Positions 15,317-24,019 of a stretch of DNA of 26,324 nt are shown piece after piece; the first letter of the stretch is position 1, and the number at the start of each line of letters is the position of its first letter. A program made the translations under genes and the position numbers. The notes under the pieces are model-generated. The model was not told the origin of the DNA and did no database searches. It worked only from the letters and a program-made list of their open reading frames with translations. Source of the stretch: an uncultured Bacteroidota bacterium (GTDB lineage Bacteria > Bacteroidota > Bacteroidia > 2-12-FULL-35-15); the NCBI GenBank assembly GCA_903881065.1, contig CAIRRW010000270.1:1-26324 (forward strand), read 5' to 3'.

Positions 15317-15496
15317 ATGAATAAAAATATTATCCATATCAAGATGAAAAAGATTTTTTTAATCGCCTTGTCTGTTATTTTCATTAGCGTCTTTATGACA
15401 TCGTGTAGAAGCCACGAACGTTGTGCAGCCTATGGAAAGATAAATAAAATAGATACTGGAAAATCTTTTAAGGATAAAACCCAAAGAGCAATTTAA
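15317..15496 (+). CDS. Very small lipoprotein
   Basis: A 59-codon frame from ATG 15317 to TAA 15494-15496, too short for most ORF cut-offs. It encodes a signal (MKKIFLIALSVIFISVFMTSC) with the lipobox Cys at residue 30, then a 29-residue mature part with a second cysteine at position 36 in SHERCAAYGK. The ATG at 15344 gives a more typical signal length and may be the true start. A full -33/-7 promoter lies just upstream (15272-15302), which argues for a real gene. Small lipoproteins with a Cys-x-x-Tyr-Gly-Lys tail do occur in this phylum as far as I recall, but I can assign no function. Confidence 0.7.
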   Translation: MNKNIIHIKMKKIFLIALSVIFISVFMTSCRSHERCAAYGKINKIDTGKSFKDKTQRAI

Positions 15497-15571
15497 TCTT
15501 TTCTCTCCTCATTTTTTCTGATTCTTCATTTTATACTTTCTAAGTTTATATTATTTTAAAAGTTTTCATCG

Positions 15572-15579
15572 TACATTTG
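15572..15579 (+). promoter_or_regulatory. Putative -7 box for the outer-membrane protein and lipA
   Basis: TACATTTG matches TAnnTTTG and lies 39 bases before the ATG at 15619. No comparable box is seen in the 46 bases before lipA, so this promoter may serve both genes. Confidence 0.55.
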
Positions 15580-15618
15580 TAGTGCATAAATAATACTAGA
15601 CTTCTACAAATCTAAAAA

Positions 15619-16383
15619 ATGCTTAAAAGTTTATTATCTTCCTTATTTATTTTTTTTATTTCAGTTTATGCGTTATCACAAAATGCAAAAGATAATGAAA
15701 CACGTTTAAAAAACGGAGAAGATTTAAATGTTCTTTATCGTAACGAAGCCTCCGGTGCTATCTATGCTCATACAGCCATAGGCTTTGGATTAGCATACCG
15801 TAGAGGTTGGCAAGTAAATGTAACACGTAAAAGAATGTTTGAGCTTGAACTTCAAAATTTCAAGAACCCAAAAGAAATAAAAACCGTAAATTCAGCGGGA
15901 CAAGGTGCTAGGGGATATTTTTATGGCAAACTAAACTCTTTCTTCATATTCCGCCCTGGTATAGGTTTTCAGAATATCCTTTATCAAAGAAGTGATAAAA
16001 AAAGTGTGGAAATACGTTATTCTTATTTTATAGGGGCCACTATTAACTTTGCCAAACCCGTTTATTTGGAGGTAAGAAACAGCCAAACTGACCAAAACAC
16101 AACTATTGAAAGATATGACCCTAATGTTGATAATCAGTACAATATTGTTGGAAAAGCTCCCTTTCAAAACGGCTTGGATCACACTACTATTTATCCAGGA
16201 GGGTACGCAAAATTTGCATTAAGTTTTGATTACTCAAATCGTTATAATGGCGTAAAAGCTATTGAAGTTGGAGCATTGGTAGATATTTACCCTGTAGGTC
16301 TACCTATGATGGCGGATAATAAATACGAACAAGTATTCCCACAACTTTACGTCAAATACGTGTTTGGCAAAAAATGGTTTTAA
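15619..16383 (+). CDS. Outer-membrane beta-barrel protein, uncharacterised
   Basis: The 254-residue product has a signal peptide (LLSSLFIFFISVYALSQ) and a mature part dominated by alternating beta strands typical of an outer-membrane barrel (AIGFGLAYRRGWQVNV, FIFRPGIGFQNILYQ, IEVGALVDIYPVGLP), finishing with a strand ending in Phe (QLYVKYVFGKKWF). That C-terminal aromatic is what the BAM complex recognises. No family assignment. It precedes lipA by 46 bases on the same strand and may be co-transcribed, though no shared function is apparent. Confidence 0.75.
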   Translation: MLKSLLSSLFIFFISVYALSQNAKDNETRLKNGEDLNVLYRNEASGAIYAHTAIGFGLAYRRGWQVNVTRKRMFELELQNFKNPKEIKTVNSAGQGARGYFYGKLNSFFIFRPGIGFQNILYQRSDKKSVEIRYSYFIGATINFAKPVYLEVRNSQTDQNTTIERYDPNVDNQYNIVGKAPFQNGLDHTTIYPGGYAKFALSFDYSNRYNGVKAIEVGALVDIYPVGLPMMADNKYEQVFPQLYVKYVFGKKWF

Positions 16384-16429
16384 TTAAATCTATTAATTTC
16401 GATACTTCTCGAATAACAATTTCTTAAGA

Positions 16430-17308
16430 ATGACAGACTCAACGAACATCATATCAGAAGAAAATAAAATTATACGTAAACCAGAATGGTTACGTGTAAA
16501 ATTACCTACCGGAAAAGAATATGCTCAGGTCAGGGAGATTGTTTCCAAACATAAATTACATACTATCTGCGAAAGCGGAAACTGCCCGAACATGGGCGAA
16601 TGTTGGGGAGAAGGCACAGCCACATTCATGATTCTTGGTAATATCTGTACTCGTTCCTGTGGATTTTGCAATGTAGCCACAGGTCGTCCGTTAGCTGTTG
16701 ATTTGCAGGAGCCAAAGCGGATTGCAGAATCCGTGAGATTAATGAATGTGAAGCATTGCGTGATTACATCAGTGGATAGAGATGATTTGAAAGATGGCGG
16801 CTCCATCATTTGGGCAGAAACGATAAATGCAATTCGTGCTGAAAGTCCTCAAACAAAGTTTGAGACATTGATACCTGATTTTCAGGGTATTTGGGAAAAT
16901 CTGCAACGTATTATTGATGTTAAACCGGATATTGTTTCACATAATCTTGAAACAGTAAGAAGATTAACTAAACAAGTTCGTATTCAAGCTAAATACGATC
17001 GAAGCCTTGAAGTAATAAAACGATTGCATGATGGCGGGATGAAAACTAAATCGGGAATAATGCTTGGCTTGGGCGAAACGGAAGAAGAAATTCATGAAAC
17101 GATGGACGACTTGCGAAATGCAGGCTGTGATGTATTAACAATGGGGCAGTATCTGCAGCCTACTCCAAAACATTTGCCTGTAGTTGCTTTTATCCGTCCG
17201 GAAGCTTTTGCAAAATATAAAATGATTGGTATTGATAAAGGGTTCCATTTTGTAGAAAGCGGACCTCTTGTGCGTTCTTCGTATCACGCCGAAAAACATA
17301 TTTTTTGA
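16430..17308 (+). CDS. lipA: Lipoyl synthase
   Basis: A radical SAM enzyme that inserts two sulfur atoms into protein-bound octanoyl groups to make lipoate for pyruvate and 2-oxoglutarate dehydrogenases and the glycine cleavage system. The 292 residues match the family. The auxiliary cluster cysteines are Cys47, Cys52 and Cys58 in CESGNCPNMGECW, and the radical SAM cluster is Cys73, Cys77 and Cys80 in CTRSCGFC. The serine ligand motif RSSYHA is near residues 282-287. MLGLGETEEE and YLQPTPKHLPV are also conserved. The start ATG at 16430 suits the family N-terminus. A clear terminator follows at 17349. Confidence 0.97.
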   Translation: MTDSTNIISEENKIIRKPEWLRVKLPTGKEYAQVREIVSKHKLHTICESGNCPNMGECWGEGTATFMILGNICTRSCGFCNVATGRPLAVDLQEPKRIAESVRLMNVKHCVITSVDRDDLKDGGSIIWAETINAIRAESPQTKFETLIPDFQGIWENLQRIIDVKPDIVSHNLETVRRLTKQVRIQAKYDRSLEVIKRLHDGGMKTKSGIMLGLGETEEEIHETMDDLRNAGCDVLTMGQYLQPTPKHLPVVAFIRPEAFAKYKMIGIDKGFHFVESGPLVRSSYHAEKHIF

Positions 17309-17348
17309 TTCGTTATTATAAACGCTGAATAACTGCTTTAATAAAAAG

Positions 17349-17375
17349 GTCCTGAATTTCTTCAGGACTTTTTTT
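17349..17375 (+). terminator. Terminator after lipA
   Basis: GTCCTGAA (17349-17356) and TTCAGGAC (17361-17368) pair around a 4-base loop, followed by seven T. It lies 40 bases after the lipA stop. Confidence 0.9.
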
Positions 17376-17742
17376 ATTTGAAACCTTCAAAATTTTTAAA
17401 CTACAAATTCGCATAAACAATTAATCACTGTTTTCCTTTTCTTTTTTTTGATTGTTTGTTACTAATTATTTTGGATTACTCTATACTTATTTTCTGTTTC
17501 CCTAAACTTCCTTTTCAGAGCTCTAACCTTTACCTTCTATTGAACAACTGCCGAAAAAGTTAAACCAAAGAACTTTTTTTTTAAACTTTTCTTTAATAGA
17601 TCAGAGAACAAGAAATTCTCTTTTAATTAAGTAATTTTGGGAGATGAGGTCGAATATTTGAAATTCAAAACAAGAATCTTGTTAATTAAACCTGATCAGC
17701 AATCAGCCAATCAATAAAGATTACATACTAACTATATATATG
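17376..17742. other. Gene-free AT-rich stretch upstream of the peptide transporter gene
   Basis: About 370 bases without a convincing reading frame. It contains a hairpin AAAAAGTT/AACTTTTT followed by T (17554-17578), which could be a terminator for a short unseen transcript, and the palindrome at 17669-17683. Confidence 0.4.
17669..17683. promoter_or_regulatory. 15-bp palindrome upstream of the transporter operon, possible operator
   Basis: AACAAGA and TCTTGTT flank a single central base. The site ends 59 bases upstream of the -7 box at 17743, far enough for an activator. Nearby TGATCA and repeated AATCA words may also be relevant. Confidence 0.3.
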
Positions 17743-17750
17743 TATATTTG
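17743..17750 (+). promoter_or_regulatory. Putative -7 box for the transporter-mnmH-selD operon
   Basis: TATATTTG matches TAnnTTTG and lies 23 bases before the transporter ATG at 17774. No -33 TTTG is evident. Confidence 0.55.
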
Positions 17751-17773
17751 ACGATTGAAAAGCACAATCATTT

Positions 17774-19282
17774 ATGGAAAAACTAGTAACATTAGAAGAA
17801 ATACAGGATTTTAAAGGAAAATATCCCAAACAATTATGGTATTTATTTTTTTCTGAAATGTGGGAACGCTTCTCTTTTTATGGAATGAGAGGTATGCTTG
17901 TTCTTTTTATGGTGAATGAACTCAGCATGAAAGCCGAAGTTGCAAACCTTCAATATGGCGCAACTCAAGCTTTTGTATATGCATTTACTTTTATTGGTGG
18001 ATTATTTGCAGATAAAATTTTAGGATTGCGTAAGTCTTTATTCTGGGGCGGATTATTAATGATAGTAGGTAGTTGCATTTTAGCGCTAAATCCGAAAACA
18101 TATTTTTTTATCGGAATAGGATTTTCAATTATAGGAACAGGTTTCTTTAAACCTAATATCTCATCTATGGTTGGTTCGCTTTATAGAAATGGTGACGCAC
18201 GCACCGATGCCGGCTTTTCATTATTTTATGCAGGTATTAATCTAGGAGCACTTATCGGAGGGTACGCCTGTGTTTATATTGGGAAATTCTATTCTTGGAA
18301 TTTAGCCTTCGGCTTAGCAGCAATAGTAATGACAATTAGTCTAGTTACTTTTATATTCACTCAAAGGTCTTTAGGCCCAATTGGCTTATCTCCTCTAAAA
18401 AAAACTGGAAGCGAAGATACAACACCTTGGTATAAATATAGTTCAAATCGTTGGAAAGAATATACAACATATGTTGGTTCTTTAATTGTAATTCCACTCA
18501 TAATTACTTTAGTTTCCAAACCCGAATACACAGATATATTTATGTATATTGTAGGGCCATGTGCGATACTTTATTTATTCTATGAAATGCGAGGATTCAC
18601 ATCAGCAGAAAATAAAAAACTCCTTGCTGCTTTAGTTTTTATAATCTTCTCTATTTTCTTTTGGGCATTTTTCGAACAAAGTGGTGGCTCATTAAGCTTG
18701 TTTGCGGCTAATAATTTAACTAACACTGTTTGTGGAATCCCTCTTGATCCGAATGGAGTAAATAATTCAGCGAATTCATTTTTTGTAATTACTTTTGCCG
18801 CTCTTGTTGGACTTGTGTGGCTGTGGATGAACAAAAGAAAAATCGAACCGAATACTTTAGTGAAATTCGGTTTAGGGTTCTTGTTCCTTGCAGCCGGTTT
18901 CTACATATTCTATTATACCAAATTCTTTGCTGATACAAATGGAAGAACTTCCTTAGATCTATTTACATTTGGGTGGTTCATAATTACCTTTGGCGAATTA
19001 TGTTTATCTCCAATTGGGATGTCAGTTATGACAAAGCTCTCTCCCCAGAAAACTCAGGCAGTAATGATGGGAATGTGGTTTTTGGCAAGTGCATACGGTC
19101 AATATTTTGCAGGAATCTTAGGAGCAAATATTGCATCTGCTTCAGAGAATTCAACTAATGCCGAAAAACTTATAATCTATGCTGACGGCTATAAACAACT
19201 TGCGATATATGCATTAATTGCTGGTGTTGTGATGATTGTTATTTCCCCACTTGTTCGTAAACTGATGCAGGAAGTCAAATAA
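17774..19282 (+). CDS. POT/PTR family proton-coupled peptide transporter
   Basis: An inner-membrane importer of di- and tripeptides driven by the proton gradient. The 502 residues form many hydrophobic helices, consistent with the 12-14 of the family. The proton-coupling motif ExxERFxxYG is at 28-37 (EMWERFSFYG), and FFKPNISSMVGSLY and the cytoplasmic PxGF-like regions match the family. The stop is 3 bases before the GTG start of mnmH, so the transporter is probably co-transcribed with two selenium genes. A specific substrate cannot be read from sequence. Its promoter region contains a 15-bp palindrome. Confidence 0.93.
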   Translation: MEKLVTLEEIQDFKGKYPKQLWYLFFSEMWERFSFYGMRGMLVLFMVNELSMKAEVANLQYGATQAFVYAFTFIGGLFADKILGLRKSLFWGGLLMIVGSCILALNPKTYFFIGIGFSIIGTGFFKPNISSMVGSLYRNGDARTDAGFSLFYAGINLGALIGGYACVYIGKFYSWNLAFGLAAIVMTISLVTFIFTQRSLGPIGLSPLKKTGSEDTTPWYKYSSNRWKEYTTYVGSLIVIPLIITLVSKPEYTDIFMYIVGPCAILYLFYEMRGFTSAENKKLLAALVFIIFSIFFWAFFEQSGGSLSLFAANNLTNTVCGIPLDPNGVNNSANSFFVITFAALVGLVWLWMNKRKIEPNTLVKFGLGFLFLAAGFYIFYYTKFFADTNGRTSLDLFTFGWFIITFGELCLSPIGMSVMTKLSPQKTQAVMMGMWFLASAYGQYFAGILGANIASASENSTNAEKLIIYADGYKQLAIYALIAGVVMIVISPLVRKLMQEVK

Positions 19283-19285
19283 ATT

Positions 19286-20311
19286 GTGCCAACGCCAGTA
19301 AACATAAATGAATTTTTAAAGCTTTCGGAAACCCACCCGATATTGGATGTTCGTACACCAGCCGAATTTGAACAAGGTCATATTCCTGGAGCTATTAATC
19401 TTGCATTATTTACAAATGAAGAAAGAAAAATAGTAGGTACTCTTTATAAACAGGAAGGCAAACAACCTGCCGTATTAAAGGGCTTGGAGCTTGTCGGGCC
19501 CAAGCTTCATGAATTTATTATTGAAGCAAACAAAATAAATAACTCAGGAATATTTATTCTTCATTGCTGGCGCGGAGGAATGCGAAGTGCAAGTATGGCT
19601 TGGGTTTTAGAGGTATATGGTTTTAAGTGCTTCACTTTAAAAGGCGGCTACAAAAGTTTTCGAAGAAATGTTCTTGAAAGTTTTAACGAACAAAAAAACA
19701 TTGTTATTTTAGGAGGAAGAACAGGTTCCGGAAAAACATTGGTACTTCAAGAATTGTCAAAACAGGGAGAACAAATAATCGACTTGGAGAAACAGGCACA
19801 TCACAAAGGTTCTTCTTTTGGTTCGTTTGGAGAAGAGAAACAATTAAGTCAGGAACAATTTGAAAATGAATTATGGTATCACTTCTCAAAGATTGACATT
19901 CAAAAACAATGCTGGTTGGAAGACGAAAGCAGAAAGATTGGAAGGAATATTTTACCCGATGGGTTATGGAAACAAATGAGAAATGCTAAAGTTATCTTTC
20001 TAGATTTGGCAATAGAAGCGCGTGTAAATTATCTTGTAAAGGATTATGGAAAATTTACCAACGAGGAATTGACAGCGGCTATAGACCGTATAAGCAGGCG
20101 ATTGGGCGGCTTAAATGCTAAACTGGCTTTGGATGCAATAGTTAAAGGTGATTTGAAAACAACTTGTAAAATCAGTCTTTCTTACTATGATAAAACGTAT
20201 GGTTATGGTATGAGTCAAAGAGAAAAAGAAAAAGTAGTTTCTCTCGCTTTTGATAAACTTAATATATTAGAAATAGTAAATAAAATAATAGAATGGAAGA
20301 AATCAAATTAA
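19286..20311 (+). CDS. mnmH: tRNA 2-selenouridine synthase
   Basis: Converts 2-thiouridine at the wobble position of certain tRNAs to 2-selenouridine through a geranylated intermediate, using selenophosphate. The 341 residues are an N-terminal rhodanese domain (VRTPAEFEQGHIPGAIN; catalytic Cys94 in LHCWRGGMRS) followed by a P-loop domain (GGRTGSGKT at 143-151). The start is GTG at 19286: there is no in-frame ATG upstream of the rhodanese fold, and the N-terminus fits the family. The end overlaps the start of selD by 19 bases, so the two are translationally coupled. The supply of 2-thiouridine must come from mnmA elsewhere. Confidence 0.95.
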   Translation: MPTPVNINEFLKLSETHPILDVRTPAEFEQGHIPGAINLALFTNEERKIVGTLYKQEGKQPAVLKGLELVGPKLHEFIIEANKINNSGIFILHCWRGGMRSASMAWVLEVYGFKCFTLKGGYKSFRRNVLESFNEQKNIVILGGRTGSGKTLVLQELSKQGEQIIDLEKQAHHKGSSFGSFGEEKQLSQEQFENELWYHFSKIDIQKQCWLEDESRKIGRNILPDGLWKQMRNAKVIFLDLAIEARVNYLVKDYGKFTNEELTAAIDRISRRLGGLNAKLALDAIVKGDLKTTCKISLSYYDKTYGYGMSQREKEKVVSLAFDKLNILEIVNKIIEWKKSN

Positions 20312-21330
20312 CACAATACAGCCATGGTGCGGGATGTGGGTGCAAAATAGCTCCCCATGTATTAGAACAAATTCTAAAGTCAGACATCGTTGTTCCTCAA
20401 AATGAAAAATTAATTGTGGGGAATAGCTCTAAAGATGATGCGGCTGTTTATGATATCGGAAATGGACAAGGGTTAATTATTACAACTGATTTTTTTATGC
20501 CTATTGTAGACGATGCCTTTGATTTTGGAAAGATATCCTCCGCAAATGCAATAAGTGATGTGTATGCAATGGGTGGTAAACCTTTAATGGCAATTGCCGT
20601 CTTAGGCTGGACAATAAATAAATTACCAGTTGAGTTAGCTCGAAAAGTTATAGAAGGCGCTCGCGCAATTTGTGCTGAAGCAGGAATACCGCTTGCTGGT
20701 GGACATAGTATTGATAGTCCGGAACCAATATTCGGATTGGCGGTTACCGGTATTATTGATTTAAAAAATCTAAAACAGAATAATACCGCAAAAGAAGGAG
20801 ACTTACTTTACCTTACTAAAAGAATTGGAGTAGGAATTCTTACAACCGCAGAGAAAAGAAATATTTTAAAAGAAGAACACAAGGGAGTGGCAGCTAAACA
20901 AATGATGCAGCTAAACAAATTTGGCGAAAAAGCAGGTCAGTTAACAGGTGTTCATGCGATGACAGATGTAACTGGCTTTGGATTACTTGGTCATTTAATA
21001 GAAATGGCAGAGGGAGCCAATTTAACAAGTGAATTATATTATTCTAAAGTGCCATTATTATCCGATTTGGATTTTTACATTTCTCAAAAATGTGCACCAG
21101 GAAGTAGTCTACGTAATTGGAGTGGCTACGAACCTAAGGTATCAGGCATTACCGAAAATACTTTATTTACACTTTGTGATCCACAAACTAATGGAGGGTT
21201 ATTAATTTCTATTGACCCAAACTCTAAAGAAGAATTTGAGGAGCTATTAATAAGTGAAGGTTACAAAGATTTTATCACTCCAATAGGTAGGATGAAGAAA
21301 AAAAACGACAAGGTTGTTGTAATAAAATAG
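20293..21330 (+). CDS. selD: Selenophosphate synthase (selenide, water dikinase), cysteine form
   Basis: Makes selenophosphate, the selenium donor, from selenide and ATP. The 345 residues match the family. The catalytic site is Cys15 in HGAGCGCKIAP, with Cys17 and Lys18; it uses an ordinary cysteine codon, so no selenocysteine machinery is needed to translate it. DDAAVYDIG, TTDFFMPIVDD, AGGHSIDSPEPIFGLAVTG and TDVTGFGLLGHL are the ATP and metal segments. The gene begins inside the end of mnmH, showing one function for both: wobble 2-selenouridine. No selA, selB or tRNA-Sec is seen in the window, so selenoprotein synthesis is neither supported nor excluded. Confidence 0.96.
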   Translation: MEEIKLTQYSHGAGCGCKIAPHVLEQILKSDIVVPQNEKLIVGNSSKDDAAVYDIGNGQGLIITTDFFMPIVDDAFDFGKISSANAISDVYAMGGKPLMAIAVLGWTINKLPVELARKVIEGARAICAEAGIPLAGGHSIDSPEPIFGLAVTGIIDLKNLKQNNTAKEGDLLYLTKRIGVGILTTAEKRNILKEEHKGVAAKQMMQLNKFGEKAGQLTGVHAMTDVTGFGLLGHLIEMAEGANLTSELYYSKVPLLSDLDFYISQKCAPGSSLRNWSGYEPKVSGITENTLFTLCDPQTNGGLLISIDPNSKEEFEELLISEGYKDFITPIGRMKKKNDKVVVIK

Positions 21331-21360
21331 AGTATTAATTTACATGTGTAAAAGAACTCA

Positions 21361-22488
21361 TTAAACAATAAACAAATCGCTGGCAATTTTATCAGCAAAT
21401 AATTTTCCGTGGTCGGATAAAAGCAATTTATTTTCGTGATGCAGCACTTTTTTACTGTCAATATATTTTGCGGCTTCCCGTAGGCAATAGGATAAATAAT
21501 CGTTGCCAAATGTTTGTTTGATATAGTTCAAATCGGTTCCCCACATGGTACGCAGGGTAGTTAATATATATTCGTTGTAACGCTGGGAAGCAGTAAGTGT
21601 TTCCTTCTCGAAATTAAGTTCGCCTTTTTCGAGCGATTGAATATAGATAGGATTGTTGGCAATGTTCCACTGCCTGCTTTCGCCGTTATACGAATGTGCG
21701 GAAGGTCCCAAGCCCAGATAATTTTCCTTCAACCAGTAATTACTATTGTGTCGTGAGAAATATCCGTCTTTGCCGAAGTTGGATATTTCGTACTGAATAA
21801 AATTATTTTTGTTCATTGCTTCCAGCATTATCTCAAACTGGGCGGCACTTTGCTGTTCATCAATGTTTTTTATCTGTCCGGTTTTTATCTGGTGTGCCAA
21901 TGCAGTTTTGGGCTCCACTGTTAAGCTATATGCCGAAATATGTTTTACATCCAGATTAAAAGCGGAGTTCAAATTGATTTTCCAGTTGTCATTAGTAAGC
22001 GTTTGAATTCCATAAATCAAATCGATGGTAATATTTTCGAAGCCTTTGTCCTGCGAAGCTTTTACGGCTGTATCGGCTTCTTTAGAAGTGTGAGCACGAT
22101 TCATCAGTTTTAAATCTTCATCAAAAAAACTTTGAATGCCAATACTCAATCTATTGATTGGCGTATCTTTCAGCTGTTTTATTTTATCCTTTGTTAAATC
22201 ATCGGGGTTGGCTTCCAACGTAATTTCGGCATCTTCAGCAATAATAAAATTCCTCTCGAGCGATTCGAAAATATTCATCAGCTCCTTTTCGGATAATAAA
22301 GACGGTGTTCCTCCGCCAAAATAAATGGTCGAAATTTTATTCCCGTTTAAATAATTCTTTTGAATCTCCATTTCTCTTTTTAAAGAATTGAGAAATGCAT
22401 CTTTGTTTTTTAATGAAGTGGAGAAGTGGAAATCGCAGTAATTACAGGCTTGTTTGCAAAAAGGAATATGAATGTAAATGCCGGACAT
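21361..22488 (-). CDS. hemW: HemW-type radical SAM heme chaperone
   Basis: A radical SAM protein related to coproporphyrinogen dehydrogenase HemN; HemW proteins bind heme and are thought to deliver it to membrane targets. The 375 residues begin MSGIYIHIPFCKQACNYCDF with the cluster cysteines Cys11, Cys15 and Cys18 in the spacing CxxxCxxC. Downstream are GGGTPSLL, LEANPDD and LSIGIQSF, with the HemW C-terminal region after about 230. The N-terminus lacks the extension found in true HemN, so the name HemW is preferred and not oxygen-independent coproporphyrinogen oxidase. It follows the histidine kinase gene after 2 bases and is probably co-transcribed with it. Confidence 0.9.
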   Translation of the reverse strand: MSGIYIHIPFCKQACNYCDFHFSTSLKNKDAFLNSLKREMEIQKNYLNGNKISTIYFGGGTPSLLSEKELMNIFESLERNFIIAEDAEITLEANPDDLTKDKIKQLKDTPINRLSIGIQSFFDEDLKLMNRAHTSKEADTAVKASQDKGFENITIDLIYGIQTLTNDNWKINLNSAFNLDVKHISAYSLTVEPKTALAHQIKTGQIKNIDEQQSAAQFEIMLEAMNKNNFIQYEISNFGKDGYFSRHNSNYWLKENYLGLGPSAHSYNGESRQWNIANNPIYIQSLEKGELNFEKETLTASQRYNEYILTTLRTMWGTDLNYIKQTFGNDYLSYCLREAAKYIDSKKVLHHENKLLLSDHGKLFADKIASDLFIV

Positions 22489-22490
22489 TA

Positions 22491-23993
22491 TTATTTGTTC
22501 AGCACAATTCTAAAGGTAGTTCCTTTATCAATTTCAGAACTCTTGACAAATATTTTTCCGGAATGATAATTTTCGATGATACGTTTTGTCAGTGACAAGC
22601 CCAATCCCCAACCTCTTTGTTTGGTGGTGAATCCGGGTTCGAATACAGTTTTATATTTTGATTTCGGAATGCCTTTTCCTGTATCGGAAACATCAATATA
22701 TACAAATTGAGTCTGGTCGGCAAGCGTAATGGTGATAGCACCATTTCCGTTCATTGCATCCACTGCATTGCGGATTAAATTTTCAATTACCCATTCGAAC
22801 AAAGGAATATTCAGTTGTGCCATCACTTCTTCCTGATTGCCTGCATTGATTGTAAACACTACGTTTTTTGAAGTTCTTAATTTCATATAGTTGATGGAGT
22901 CTTCCAGAACCTTAACTAAATCAACATAATCAAGCTTAGGAACAGAACCTATTTTAGAGAAACGTTCGGTTATCGTTTCCAAACGTTTTACATCTTTTTC
23001 AATTTCCCTTGATGTTTCTTCATCCAATCCTTTTGATTTTAAATATTCGAGCCAGGCCATTAATGACGAAAGAGGAGTTCCCAATTGGTGTGCAGTTTCC
23101 TTTGCCATGCCCACCCATACTTGATTTTGTTCCACTCTGCGGGCAGTGCTGAATAATAAATAGGCAACCAATAAAAACAAACCAATAATACCAAACATTA
23201 CATACGGATAATACTTTAATTGTGTCAATAAAATAGATTCCTGATAGAAGATATAACTTTTACTGCCGTCGCCAAACTCTACCTCAATAGGCTGATTTTG
23301 GGAAGCCATAGCGGCAATGGTAGTTTGTAAATAGGTTTTATCCTTGATTTTTAACGTGTCAATATTACCGGCTGCAGTAACATTTTCTTTTGTAGAGTCG
23401 GTAACAATAACAGGCACAGAAGCAGAGTTGACAGCTACTTCAGAGATAAATGATTTTATCAAATCATCCAAAACATTTTTCAATTCGGAAAAAAGTTTTG
23501 AATCTTTATAGTATAAATAATTTTTCTGACCTTTATAAATGTTTATGGCAATGGGTTCCTGAACGGCACGCATCTCTTCCATTTGCGCTTTCAAATACGC
23601 TTTGTCATTTTCTTTTTCCTTATCAAAATTCCGGGAAGTAATGGGAGTGCCTTTATCATCGGCAAGAATTACAGGCACAGTAGTATTATCCGAAACAACC
23701 TTCAGAACAAATCCATAATCTGTTAAATCGAGGGAAAGCTGTCTGGTGGCTTCCGCCCACAGTTCGACTTTCTTGCGTTCGTCGGCTTTCATTTTATCAA
23801 AAAGATTGTTGGTGTACTTTACAAGGTTGGCTTTTTTCTGAATAGCATCCGCCCACAATTTTACTTTTCTTCTTTCTTCCTGCGCAATTTTATTCACGAG
23901 CGTATTGGTGTACCACAAGGATATCCCAATAATAATTATGGCTGTAATAAACAACCCTAATTTCCACTTCTGCTTGCTCGAATAAATATTCAC
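22491..23993 (-). CDS. Sensor histidine kinase with duplicated extracytoplasmic domain
   Basis: A 500-residue two-component sensor. One membrane helix is near 12-30, the extracytoplasmic part spans about 31-260, the second helix is 262-282, and the kinase core is 295-500. The phosphoacceptor His302 is in ETAHQLGTPLSS, the N-box is ENLIRNAVDA (404-413), the G-boxes are DTGKGIP (437-443) and GWGLGLSL (461-468). The outer part contains two related copies: about 105-172 (VPVILADDKG, DKAYLKAQM, KNYLYYKDSKLFSELK) and about 192-260 (VPVIVTDSTK, DKTYLQTTI, KSYIFYQESILLTQLK), plus two similar helices, 40-56 and 71-88. The start is GTG at 23993, directly after an in-frame stop. No response regulator gene is adjacent. 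Confidence 0.88.
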   Translation of the reverse strand: MNIYSSKQKWKLGLFITAIIIIGISLWYTNTLVNKIAQEERRKVKLWADAIQKKANLVKYTNNLFDKMKADERKKVELWAEATRQLSLDLTDYGFVLKVVSDNTTVPVILADDKGTPITSRNFDKEKENDKAYLKAQMEEMRAVQEPIAINIYKGQKNYLYYKDSKLFSELKNVLDDLIKSFISEVAVNSASVPVIVTDSTKENVTAAGNIDTLKIKDKTYLQTTIAAMASQNQPIEVEFGDGSKSYIFYQESILLTQLKYYPYVMFGIIGLFLLVAYLLFSTARRVEQNQVWVGMAKETAHQLGTPLSSLMAWLEYLKSKGLDEETSREIEKDVKRLETITERFSKIGSVPKLDYVDLVKVLEDSINYMKLRTSKNVVFTINAGNQEEVMAQLNIPLFEWVIENLIRNAVDAMNGNGAITITLADQTQFVYIDVSDTGKGIPKSKYKTVFEPGFTTKQRGWGLGLSLTKRIIENYHSGKIFVKSSEIDKGTTFRIVLNK

Positions 23994-24019
23994 TTATGTT
24001 TTCTCTGGTTTTAGAATTA

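Noticed and set aside
17554..17583. Hairpin with T-run as a terminator of a hidden small RNA
   Set aside because: The stem is made almost only of A-T pairs and no promoter or conserved upstream element is visible, so I list it only as a minor element of the gene-free stretch.
20293..21330. Selenocysteine codon in selD
   Set aside because: The catalytic position is encoded by an ordinary TGT cysteine codon, and the frame runs without an internal TGA.
21330..21361. Terminator between convergent selD and hemW
   Set aside because: Only a weak TTTACA/TGTAAA pairing with no T-run is visible in the 30-base gap.
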